A stretch of 64,000 bases of DNA from Emiliania huxleyi CCMP1516. Taxonomy: Eukaryota > Haptophyta > Isochrysidales > Noelaerhabdaceae. Location: NCBI RefSeq assembly GCF_000372725.1, contig NW_005198611.1, forward strand, positions 512,679 through 576,678. Reading direction: 5' to 3'. The notes below the pieces were generated by a model, which saw only the letters and a list, made by a program, of their open reading frames with translations, searched no databases and was not told the origin of the DNA. Positions 9,328-18,590 of this stretch are shown here, in pieces. How positions within the stretch are numbered: the stretch's first letter is position 1; the number at the start of each line of letters is the position of its first letter. The position numbers and the translations under genes were made by a program.

Positions 9328-12300
9328 AGGCGGAGGCGGAGGCGGCGGCGGCAGAGGTGGAGCAGCGGGCGGCGGCGGCGGCGGCGGCGGAGGCGGAGGC
9401 GGCGGCGGCAGAGGTGGAGCAGCGGGCGGCGGCGGCGGCGGCGGCGGCAGCTCTGCTCAACGTCGAGACGGCATGGGAGGCGGCCTCGGGCGAGGGCGAG
9501 GGCGAGGGCGAGGCGACTTTCGACGCGTCGCCCGTGGCGGAGGCGGAGGGCTTGCGCTTGCACCTCTCCAGCAGCAACAGCACCGGCTACAGGGGCGTGT
9601 ACACCAGCGGCGGCCGCTTCATGGCGCAGCGCATGGTGAACAAGGTGCAGAACAACCTCGGCACCTTCGACACGGCGGTGGAGGCGGCGGTGGCGTACGC
9701 GCGCGCGGTCGCAGAGGAGGCGGCGGTGCGACGGGGCGGCGGGGAGGAGGGGGCGTCGGAGGGGGGGGGCTCGGACAGGTCCGTGCTGCCGAAGGCGCCG
9801 CAGCTGCACGTTGGGGCCAAGGTGCGCGCCCGCTTCGGCGCGACCGCGCTTGGCGCTGTCGGCACAAAGTTCTACCCGGTGACGGCGGCCCCATCGGATC
9901 TCGGCCACATCTCGGCCACATCTCGGGTAGATCTCGGCCGCATCTCGGCCACATCTCGGCGACATCTCGGCGACATCTCGGCCACACTCGGCTACATCTC
10001 CCACAGGGGGCGGTGACAAGGCTGCACGCCGACGGGAGGGCGGACATCGCCTACGACGACGGGGACGAGGAGGAGGGCGTCGACCCCAAGTGGATCAAAG
10101 ACCGGATCGAAGACTGCCACCCGGCCAGGGCGGCCCAAGCGGCAACAGTAGGCACGGTGGTGGCGCCGACGGCGCAGGCGGTGGCTGCCGGCGAGGCGTC
10201 TGTGCCTTCCTCAGCAATCCAGGTGGGGCCTGTGCCTGCGGCGCCGCCACGGCGGGCACCGCTCGCGGCTGAGGCGGAGGGCTTGCGCTTGCACCTCTCC
10301 AGCAACAACACCACCGGCTACAAGGGCGTGTTCCGGCAGTCCAAATCCCACCGATTCGAGGCAAAGCGCAGGGTGGGCAAGAGTCGCGTCGCCCTCGGCA
10401 CTTTCGACACGGCGGTGGAGGCGGCGGTGGCGTACGCGCGGGCGGTCGCTGAGGAGGCGGCGGCGCCGGCCGGGCCGGCAGCGCCGGCGAGCGGGCCAGC
10501 CCAAGCGGCAACAGTAGGCACGGTGGTGGCGCCGACGGAGTCGCAGGCGGGCCTCGCGTCAGCCGCCAGCGTCGTGGGGCAGGAGGGCATGGCTGGGGCG
10601 GAGGCGGAGGGCGGGGAGGAGGGTGAGGCGGCGGCTGGGCTGGTGACGGAGTCCGAGGGCTACCGGCTGCACCTGTCCTCAAGAGGCGGGGGGGCGAGGA
10701 AGCTCAAGACTGACGGCAAGAGCTCCACGGGCTACCTGGGTGTCTTCCGCCGCGAGGATTGCGGCAGACTCAAGTTTGTCGCGCAGGTGAGCCTGCACGA
10801 CGGGCATCGCATGCGGCTGACGTACCTCGGCGTCTTCCCCACCGCGGTGAAGGCGGCGGTGGCGGTCGCCAAGGCGAAGCTGCGGTCGTCCTCCGGCGGG
10901 CCTTCCGCAGCAGTCCAGGTGGGGCCTGTGCCTACAGCGCCGCCACGGCGGGCACCGCTCGTGGCTGAGGCGGAGGGCTTGCGCTTGCACGTCTCCAGCC
11001 GCAACAACAACACCACCGGCTACAACGGCGTGGTCAAGGACGGCTCGCGCTTCAAGGCGCAGGACAGGCGGGGCGGAAAGGCTGTCTCCCTCGGCACCTT
11101 TGACACGGCGGTGGAGGCGGCGGTGGCGTACGCGCGGGCGGTCGGGCAGGCTCCTGCCCAGGGGTCGGCTGCGGCCGGCAGCGAGGCGCTCGACTCGGAC
11201 GAGGGCGAGGGCGAGGACGAGGAGGGCGAGGCCCGCTGCTTGTGGGTCGCCTGCGACCGGTGCGACAGGTGGCGGCGGCTGCCCGCCGAGACGCCGGGCC
11301 CGCTCCCTGCCGAGTGGTTCTGCTGGATGCACCCGGACCCGGCTCGCCGGCAGTGCGAGGCGCCGGAGGATGAGTGGGAGGAGGACTCGGGGGCGGCGGA
11401 CGCGGCGGAGAATGGCTTGGAGGAGGGTGCGGGAGTGGCAGCGGCGGTGGCGGAGCCGATGGACGAGGAGGACGAGGCGGCGGGCGAGGCCTACCGGGTG
11501 GACGCGGAGGTGGATGAGGAGGCTACGGAAGGGGAGGCTACGGATGAGGAGGCTACGGATGAGGAGGCCGAGGCGGCAGACGGCGACGTTGTGGTTGCGG
11601 AGGCGGCAGGAGCGGCGGCGGAGGCGGCGGGGGCGGAGGGGGCGGAGGAGGCGGGGGCGGCGGGGGCGGCGGGGGCGGCGGGCGCTCCGCACAAGCGGAT
11701 CCGCACGTCGAAGCGTCCATACGAGCCGCCGGAAGGGCCGCCGCCAAAGCGGCGTTCGACTGTTGCGCCTTCATGCGGCCTCCCGGCCAACGACGAGAGC
11801 GCGCCATTCCACGCGCCGCCCGCCGAGGCCGCGGTCGTGCTCTGCGGCAACACGCACGAGTGCAACGGCGGCGCCTTTGGCTGCATTCTGCCGGCAGGCC
11901 ACGGCGGGCCGCACGACTTGACGCTGCCGGCCAAGCGGGCGCGCTGCGCGAAGCGCCCGTTCGACCCGGCGAACGTCGAAGCGGCTGCCGCGCTCGGGTC
12001 GCAGGGCAGGCTGCAGTCGCCGGAGCTTGGGGCGGCGGAGGCGGCGCTTCTCGCAAAGCTGCTGGCGGTGGCGGCGCGCTTGAAGGACGAGGGCTCGCCC
12101 GAGGCGACGGTGCACGTCGATGGCCAGTGGGTGAGGACGAGCTGCGGGGACACGGTCGGTACTTTGGGCTCTCACCTCTCCTCGTCTCTGCAGGCGGTGC
12201 ACTGGAGGCCGCGGGCTACTCAGGCCACCTTTGCGGGCGACTACTACGCGTTCCGCCTCGCCGAGCCCGCCCGCCACTACCGCTCGCGAGTCGAGCTGGT

Positions 12301-13272
12301 CAAGGCACTCGAAGCGGAGCTGATACCGGACCCGTGCTGCCTCGCCTCAGACCTGTCGCGGTCTTGTTCTGTCAGGCGCTCTCCGACTCGAGCGCTCCGC
12401 CCCTCGCGCCACCCGCGCCCGCGCCGCCACCCGCGCCCGCCTTCCAGACCGCCGCCCCCGCCGCCGCCGCCGCCCCCGCCGCCACTTGCTGCGAGTGCGG
12501 CACTTTGCTCGACGACGAGGCGGGCGAGGTGATGGCGCCCTCCGTCGGGTGCGACGCCGGCGGCTGCTCGCGCTGGGCTTGCCTGGCGTGCGCCGGCTTC
12601 AGGAGCGAGGCGGAGGCGGGGCGCAAGACGTGGTTCTGCACGCTTCACGCGCCGGCAGTGGCGGTGGTGGCGGAGGCAGAGGGCTTGCGCTTGCACCTCT
12701 CCAGCATCAGCAGCACCGGGTACAGGGGCGTGTCGCACCCCTCTTCTGGCCGGTTCCAGGCGAGGCACAATTTGGGTGGAAAGGATGTCTCCCTCGGCTG
12801 CTTTGGCTCGGCGGTGGAGGCGGCGGTGGCGTACGCGCGGGCGGTCGGCGAGGAGGGGCCGGCGCCGCCGCCGCGCCCCGCGAAGCGCCCGCGCGAGTCT
12901 GCCGCTGCGCCCGCGCCAGAGCCCACCGCCCCTTCCTCCGCTCCCGCCGCCGCCGCCGCCGCCGCCGCCTCCTTTGCCCCGCCCGCGCCCTCCCTGCCTC
13001 CGAGCCGCCTCTTCGAGCTCCTGCCCGACGGCCGCACCGTCCACAAAGAGGCGCCTCCCGACAATGGCGGCATGGCGGCCGTCGCCGACGCGCTCGGGCG
13101 CATCGGGCTGCAGTCCTACGCCGCCGCGTTTGACTCCGAGGGCTTCGACGACATCGACTTTCTGCTCGGGCTGGACAGAGCCGAGCGGGCCGCTGTGGCG
13201 ACGGCGACGGGCATGGATGCCAAACCGGGGCACGCGGGGAAGTGGGTCAGGTTTGGCTTCGGGGTGCCTTGA
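6781..13272 (+). CDS. AP2-repeat multidomain chromatin-type protein
   Basis: Probable nuclear DNA/chromatin-binding protein of about 2,000 residues. Start: ATG at 6781 (MDEETAAKTAAEA). Exon 1 is 6781-8172, exon 2 8301-9878, exon 3 from 10007; the 128 bp GT-AG introns at 8173-8300 and 9879-10006 are exact and phase 0. A frame change near 12300-12375 implies another intron before the last exon. Eleven AP2/ERF-like repeats share EGLRLHLSS...TGYxGV...LGTFDTAVEAAVAYARAV, starting near 7187, 7391, 7840, 8575, 8908, 9112, 9544, 10276, 10650, 10972 and 12676. Each 128 bp intron splits a Tudor/Agenet-like motif (VGAKVRARFG...KFYPGAVTRLHADG). Then come a CW zinc finger (11240-11365; CDRCDRW), a Cys/His motif (11845-11925), a possible MBD-like segment (12115-12330), a PHD-like finger (12490-12650) and a C-terminal SAM-like domain (13070-13265). 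Poly-Ala/Glu tracts link the repeats. Confidence 0.85.
7187..10608 (+). repeat. 1.7 kb intragenic tandem duplication
   Basis: The segment from about 7187 to 8907 is repeated almost perfectly at about 8908-10608. It contains three AP2-like repeats, a poly-Ala linker, the split Tudor-like motif, the 128 bp intron and a further AP2-like repeat. Offsets are about 1721 bp at the start, 1706 at the intron and 1700 near the end, differing only by short Ala-codon indels. The two introns differ at no position I could find; the flanking exon has C at 9877 where copy 1 has T at 8171. An assembly duplication is a possible alternative. Confidence 0.9.
8181..8290. repeat. ATCTCGGCC minisatellite in intron 1
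   Basis: Intron 1 of the AP2-repeat gene consists almost entirely of units such as ATCTCGGCCAC, ATCTCGGCGAC and ATCTCGGCCGC. It is repeated identically in the duplicated intron at 9887-9996. Confidence 0.85.
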
Positions 13273-13524
13273 CAATCACCAATTCAGTACGTTTTCCCGT
13301 CGTGCCCTCCTTCTCTTCTCTTATTCATAACAGCAGTGAGGGACTGTGTGAGAATTCGATTGTTCCCTCTCGCAGCCGCGAGCTGCGCTGCGGGGTGCCG
13401 GTGGTATAGCCGTACGTATGTCTCTCGCTCTGTATCGTGGTATGGTGAATGTTGAGTGCAAAGAAAGTAGAAATGTCGGGGTTAGACTCACTGCCACCTC
13501 TTGCTCTCCGTCGACCCCATCCCG

Positions 13525-14211
13525 TTACAGGCGGCGTAGCAGCAGCCACGCTGCCGCCCAACTTCCGTATCCCGCCACCAACAAACCCGGCAGCGTCGGA
13601 GGGCCGCCAGTCTTACGGACCACCGCGAGCGCGCCGCAGCAAAAGCCCGCCAGCGCAAGCACGCCCTTTATGCACGAGGTCAAAAACTGGTCCAAGGCTG
13701 CGCTGCTCGACCCGCCAGCTGAAGGAGCAGCGCGGCGCACGAGCCAGAGGCTCAGAGGCACTCCGGTGGGAGCCGTGGAGAAGACGGCTGCGAGAAGCGG
13801 CGAGCTCGAGCGGGCCGCTGCCGAGACGGCGACGAGCACGAGCATCGAGACGACCAGGTCCATCGCCGCTGCTCCACCGCCGCCCCCACGCAGCCGCATC
13901 GCCTTGCGCTGCTGCTCCTCGCGGAGCTCGTCGGCGGTCGGATTGTACGTGATTATGCCAGCTAGAAGAGCCAGCGTCGGCACCGTGAGGAGGGTCACAA
14001 AGAGCCGCCTCGACGACTCGGGGACGGTGACCGTCTCCTCAGCAGGCGAGTAGGGTCGGAAGAGCGCAGCACCGTCGTCCCCATCCTCATCCGCTTGCGA
14101 AATTCGCAGGCGAGTGGGCGGGGCACGAGCGGCGACGGCGGGGAGCTTGATTTCTGGGCGCGGACGAGCGAGGGCGGCCGAGGTGAGAGAGAGCGTGATC
14201 TGGTAGTGCAT
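13525..14211 (-). CDS. small multi-pass membrane protein
   Basis: A 228-residue single-exon reading frame. The start chosen is the ATG at 14211 (MHYQITLSLTSAALARP), because in-frame codons upstream run into repeat-like sequence. The N-terminal 40 residues are Ala/Arg/Pro-rich without acidic residues, compatible with an organelle-targeting peptide. A hydrophilic stretch (ADEDGDDGAALFRPYSP) follows, then about five hydrophobic segments, for example LFVTLLTVPTLALLAGIITY, MDLVVSMLVLVAVSAAA and GLLVAGYGSWAAAWLLL. The 100-residue C-terminal part is reminiscent of small four-helix GlpM/DUF3147-type proteins, but I cannot confirm this. Function unknown; chloroplast or mitochondrial inner membrane is inference. 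Confidence 0.6.
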   Translation of the reverse strand: MHYQITLSLTSAALARPRPEIKLPAVAARAPPTRLRISQADEDGDDGAALFRPYSPAEETVTVPESSRRLFVTLLTVPTLALLAGIITYNPTADELREEQQRKAMRLRGGGGGAAAMDLVVSMLVLVAVSAAARSSSPLLAAVFSTAPTGVPLSLWLVRRAAPSAGGSSSAALDQFLTSCIKGVLALAGFCCGALAVVRKTGGPPTLPGLLVAGYGSWAAAWLLLRRL

Positions 14212-14414
14212 GGCTGTCGGCAGTCTGGCGCGCGGATTTCTTTTTACATTTATTGGAAAGGAGGAAGTAAATTGCACCTTCCTACATACATACATACATT
14301 TGCTAGAAGAACCCCCCAAAAGAAAGGAAGAAAGAAAACAGACAACCCAAGGGAAAGAAACAAAACCAAACGATAGGATTTCTTGTTTTACTTGCCCGAC
14401 GCGCGACGGCAGCC

Positions 14415-14798
14415 ATGGGGCGGCTGGTGCCCACGCACTTCTCGGGCAAGGGCCGCTGGGTCGCCGGCGAGGAGCCGAAGGAGCTGGAATTCGTCGACGG
14501 GGTGTTGTGCGAGGTGGTGTATGCGCTGGATATTAAGCAGCTGCGCTGGATGGATCGAGAAGAACATCCAGCCCGGCACAAAGCGCGTGCAGGCGCGCTT
14601 GCGGGCGGAGGAGCTCGCGATGAAGAACGGCGACAACGAGCGTGTGGTGGAGGCGCGCCCGGTGCGGGTCCCGCCCCGGCCGTTGGTGGATGGACCCGCC
14701 GGCGCGAGTGGCGCGTGGGGCGGGACCCGGCGCCGACCAGGAGGACTTTGCGCTCCGACGCGAGAGTGGCTCCGGTGCTCCTTCGGGATGTGCATGAG
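14415..14798 (+). pseudogene. unrecognised ORF pair, probably broken gene
   Basis: An ATG at 14415 opens MGRLVPTHFSGKGRWVAGEE and continues as VDGVLCEVVYALDIKQ to about 14545. Protein-like coding then appears in another frame (IEKNIQPGTKRVQARLRAEE to about 14700). No splice-site pair joins them convincingly, and the region runs into dispersed repeat R1 at 14888. No domain recognised. A single frameshift or an unusual short intron would both explain it. Confidence 0.35.
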
Positions 14799-14887
14799 TG
14801 ATCGCGACCGCGAGGTGGTGAGGGAGGCGGTGCGGGAGCGGATCCGCCCGGTGGAGGAGGCGGGGAAGATGCTGGAATGGGACTGGG

Positions 14888-15036
14888 GGAGTGAGAGAGA
14901 GATTTTTAGCAATACCAAACAACTCTAACACTCACACGTAATTTGGGGCCTGGAGCCCTGTTCACGCGCGCGCGAGACGTGCAGACAGGGTTGCCAGGTG
15001 AGAGCGAATGGCGCGGTTCACGCCTCGCACAACAGA
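14888..15036. repeat. dispersed repeat R1, copy B
   Basis: Second copy of the element at 3618-3770, same orientation, 11.3 kb away. It directly abuts coding-like sequence on both sides, and the minus-strand ORF at 14962-15324 reads into it, so it probably inserted into or truncated an older gene. Confidence 0.8.
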
Positions 15037-15324
15037 GAGAGAGATGCGCTCTGCATGGTGGGACATAAAAGAGAGCGAGTACTTGGGCGAGTAGGCCGTG
15101 CGGTCAACGCTGCCGCGCGCGACTTTGCGCGCGAGGCGGCGCAGCTTGAGAACGGCGGTGGGCGAGAAGCCGCCGCCGAACGTCTCGTGGAGCAGCAGGT
15201 TGAAGTTGTTGCGCTTGACAAAGATCGCGTCGTGGTAGAAACCGCGATGCGCCTTGACGTAGCCGTGGCCGGTCTTGTGGTCGAGTGAGTGAGCGGCTCG
15301 CGGTTGCCGAGTCGTGCCTGCCAT
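14962..15324 (-). pseudogene. truncated ORF ending in repeat R1
   Basis: Start at ATG 15324 (MAGTTRQPRAAHSLDHKTGH). The protein-like core reads AHRGFYHDAIFVKRNNFNLL, then HETFGGGFSPTAVLKLRRLA and RTAYSPKYSLSFMSHHAERI. The last 25-30 residues and the stop codon come from dispersed repeat R1, so the natural 3' end appears lost. I do not recognise the family; a retroelement- or phage-derived origin is possible but unproven. Confidence 0.45.
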
Positions 15325-15504
15325 CCCGTGTCGCGGAAGCGAGGCGGCTAGCAGCACAGGAGCCCTGGGTGGTGGGGTGGGAGTGTGTGGGTGCCCGCGC
15401 CGCCTAGCTCTGCGGACGGGAGCCTCCACCCCTCACGTACGGGTCATGTAGCCCCCACAAATTGTTCCGGCGCCCTCTGGACCCGCGAACAAGAGCCTCC
15501 ACCC

Positions 15505-17873
15505 ATGGCCAAGCTCGGAGAGGGCGACGACCGGTGGATCGTCAAGGAGCGGGAGGTGCGTGGCCTCCACGTGCCTGCGAGGGCAGCCACGCCACTGCGC
15601 CGGCCGCTCCACTGCTCTCGCCCTCTCCCGCCGGCAGGACGGCCGCAATGTGAACAACTGGCACTGGTCGGAGACGAGCTACACGGAGTGGGCACGCGAG
15701 AAGCTCGGCGCACGCTTCGAGGGCGTCGCCATCGGCGACGGCACGCGCAGCGCCGGCAAGCTCCTCTCTCTCGAGACGATGAAGGGAGATGTGACTGTGC
15801 AGTCGCGCAAGCAGAAGCGCTTCCCTCTGTGCGCGGCACGGGTGGCGGGTCGGGCGCTGCTCGTCCATAGCACCGACCGGCTCGCTCCGTCCCTTCTCCC
15901 AGGTACGAGCTCGAGCTCACCATCCGATGGGAAGGCCAGCTCTTTGATGCGAGCGGAGGGACGGCCGTGGAGGCGCGCTCTCTCTCTCTCCCTCCTCCCT
16001 CCTCCCTCCTCCCTCTCCCTCCCTCCACTACGTCCACCTCCATCACCCTCCCACCACCTCCACCTCCGCCTCGCCACACGTAGCATGTTGCACATGCATG
16101 GCACGGAGCGAGTGAATGCACCACCAGCCAGCCCGAGCGCGCCGCCAGCCCGCCTCCCCGCCGTCCCGCAGGCAAAGGGGCGGATCAAGGTGCCCGACCT
16201 GTCCGAGGAGACGTACGACGACCTCGAGATGACGGTCCTCTGCGACGAAGAGACCGACGCAAAGAGGCCGCTCAAGGCAGAGACGAGCCGAGAGCGGGCC
16301 GAGAGGGGCGGCGAGCGGGCGGCGAGATGTCACCGGTGAGATGGCTCACAGGCGCTCGCTAGGAGGGCGTGGGGGCGTGGGGGCGTGGGGAGGGCGTGGG
16401 GAGGAGGCCGGCTGCTCGCACCGACAGCACGGCGCTCGCTGTGCGCAGGAGCTGGTCCGCAAGGAGGGCGGCAAGGCGGTGCGCGCTGCCTGCCTCGCCT
16501 TTGTCAAGGAGCTCAAGGAGACGGTGATGAAGGGGCACGAGCCGCCGCCGCAAAAGGCGCGAGATTAGCCGAGATTACCCGAGATGAAGGGGCACGAGAA
16601 ACGGCGGTCTGCCTCCGGCTGCCACACCTCGGGGCCTGCCCCTCGGGGCCTGCGCCTGCCCAGCTCGGATCTGCCTCGGGTCGCTCTCGGGGGGGGGGAG
16701 GACACCTCGGCTCTCCCTCCCTCTCGCGCTACCTCGGGTCTCCCTCTGCCGCATCGCGAGCCGCTGCCGCCGCAACAGGCGCCGCCGCGCGAGCGCTTCA
16801 ACGCGGGGTACGTGGCGGCGTCGGCAGAGACGGCAAAGACTGGGGCCGTCAAGGTGCCTCCTGCTCCCTCTCCCGCCGCCGCCGCCGCCACCGCTGCCGC
16901 CGCCGCCGCCGCAACGCCGCCGCCGCTTAAAGGCTTCCCCCCCCCCCCCCCCGCCCCCCGGCAGGTGGTGTACAGCTACAACCCGCCGCCGCACGTGCTG
17001 TATGAGACGCTGCTCGACACGCAGGCGACGCTTCCGAGCAGCCTCCTCCTCCGCCACCCGCCGAGCCCCATCGTGCCACAGGGCCGAGAGAGCCTCGCTG
17101 GCAAAGACGCCGCCCGCCTGTCGCTGCCGCCCGACCGGCTCCTCCCCTCCCCCTCCCTCTCCCTCCAGCCCTTGCCCCCCCTGACGCCGCGCGAACCCCG
17201 CCGCCCTCGACACCGCAGCGCATCCGAGGCATCACGGCCTCCGACGCGAGCATGTCGACTGAGGTCGGCGGCAAGCTGATGATGTTTTCGGGCGCTGTTG
17301 AGGGCGAGAACGCGGAGCTCAAACCTTTTGACGGCGAGCGGGCGGTGATCAAGTGGAAGTGGCGCTTCTCGACGTGGCAGCCGAGGTGCAGCCGAGAGGC
17401 AGCCGAGAGGCAACCGAGAGGCAGCCGCGGCGTGCGCCGCTGCTGCACCTCTTCTCGCCTCTCGCCTCCCCACCTCCCCTCCCCTCGCCTCTCCACGCGC
17501 CTCGCCCGTCTCCCCTCGCCTCTCCTCCGCCCCTCCTCGCCTTTCACACCCCGCCTCCTCTCGCTCCCCTCCCCTCCCCTCTCCCCTCCTCGCCGCAGCC
17601 ACTGGTCGACGGTGCTCATCACGATGGTCAAGCAGGACGACGGCTCGACCAAGCTCACCCTCGAGCAGACAGGCGGCCCTTTGCCACACCCCTTCCCTCT
17701 CCTCTCCCTCGAGCCCCCTACCCCCCCCCCCCCTCTGACACGCCACTGACGCGTCCACGCCACGTCCGCCAGGCGTGCCGGAGGACGAGCGCGAGCGCAC
17801 CGAGCGCGGGTGGAAGGGGATGCTGTTCGAGCCGATGAATGCGATGCTGGGCGGGCGCGTCATCGGCGCGTGA
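15505..17873 (+). CDS. AHA1: activator of Hsp90 ATPase (Aha1)
   Basis: Aha1 binds the middle domain of Hsp90 in the cytosol and stimulates its ATPase. Exon 1 is 15505-15555 (MAKLGEGDDRWIVKERE); exon 2 starts at 15638 (DGRNVNNWHWSETSYTEWAR). The pair reproduces the diagnostic Aha1 N-terminus, in which GEGDxRWIVxER and NVNNWHW are conserved. Further exons read YELELTIRWEGQLFDASGG (about 15903), KGRIKVPDLSEETYDDLEMT (about 16175) and ELVRKEGGKAVRAACLAFVK (about 16449). The C-terminal AHSA1/START-like domain follows: VVYSYNPPPHVLYETLLDTQ (about 16965), STEVGGKLMMFSGAVEGEN (about 17250) and WSTVLITMVKQDDGSTKLTL (about 17605). The end is RERTERGWKGMLFEPMNAML and the TGA at 17871-17873. Domain order and length fit a full Aha1. 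Introns carry CCGAGAGGCAG minisatellites (for example 17385-17430). Confidence 0.9.
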
Positions 17874-18439
17874 CGACATCGCTGGCGCCGCCCTGTTTCT
17901 TGATACGCGCCTATGCGCGCCGCGCGCCGGGGTCCAGACCGGTGTGGGGTGCTCTACCTCACTCACTTTAGAACTAGCTCCGAGCAACACACACAGTCAC
18001 AGAGCGAAACTCTCTCTTGTACCGTGCTTGCGAGCACACCGACATAGCACATCATAGTAACACACTATAGTAAACGCTGAGAGTCAGTTCAGTTATGAAA
18101 ATAGATATACTCGAGATCTGTCAGATGGACAGCACTTATCTGTCCACACACTCACGTGCGCGGCAATGTCGAATGTCGCGGGGTCTCTCTCTCCTGTCGT
18201 CTCCCCTCATCAGGGTCATCTCTCCAGGTACGTAGCAGCAAGCAGGTTGGCTGCGCAGGTTGGCTGGGAGGATCGGTTTCGCTTCTCTCTGTAATACATG
18301 CTTTATCCCCGGCCCCGCTCTCCTGACTCCTCCCCGCGCCGGCTCCCCGTCTCAAAAGCGAACAGCGACAACGCCCACGCACACCCGTCAGTGCATGATC
18401 TGACCCTCCCCAGCGACTCCGCAAGGTGGTCGCCACGCG

Positions 18440-18520
18440 CGAGTCCCGGGGGTCATTCAGCCACGATCGCACCGTTCCCACACGGCCGTCCGTAGCCGCC
18501 TTCAGGACGTGTTCTTTGGG
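18440..18520 (-). pseudogene. ankyrin-gene fragment
   Basis: On the minus strand, about 70 bp reads PKEHVLKAATDGRVGTVRSW. This closely matches VPKNVLKAAEDGRVGPVRSW near the start of the ankyrin gene at 62390, and the nucleotides are also visibly similar. Similarity stops after WLND, with no ankyrin repeat following, so this is a stray or decayed fragment. It lies antisense to the 5' flank of the sulfotransferase-like gene. Confidence 0.5.
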
Positions 18521-18590
18521 ACTTCCCCACCGGGCGCCCCGGTTTCGGGAGGCGGCCGCAGGATTTCTTTTTCTCACAGCCTGCTGGTAA

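Noticed and set aside
6777-10019. Long minus-strand Arg/Leu/Ala-rich ORFs opposite the AP2-repeat gene
   Set aside because: They are antisense shadows of GC-rich Ala/Glu codons. They lack domains and repeat with the duplication.
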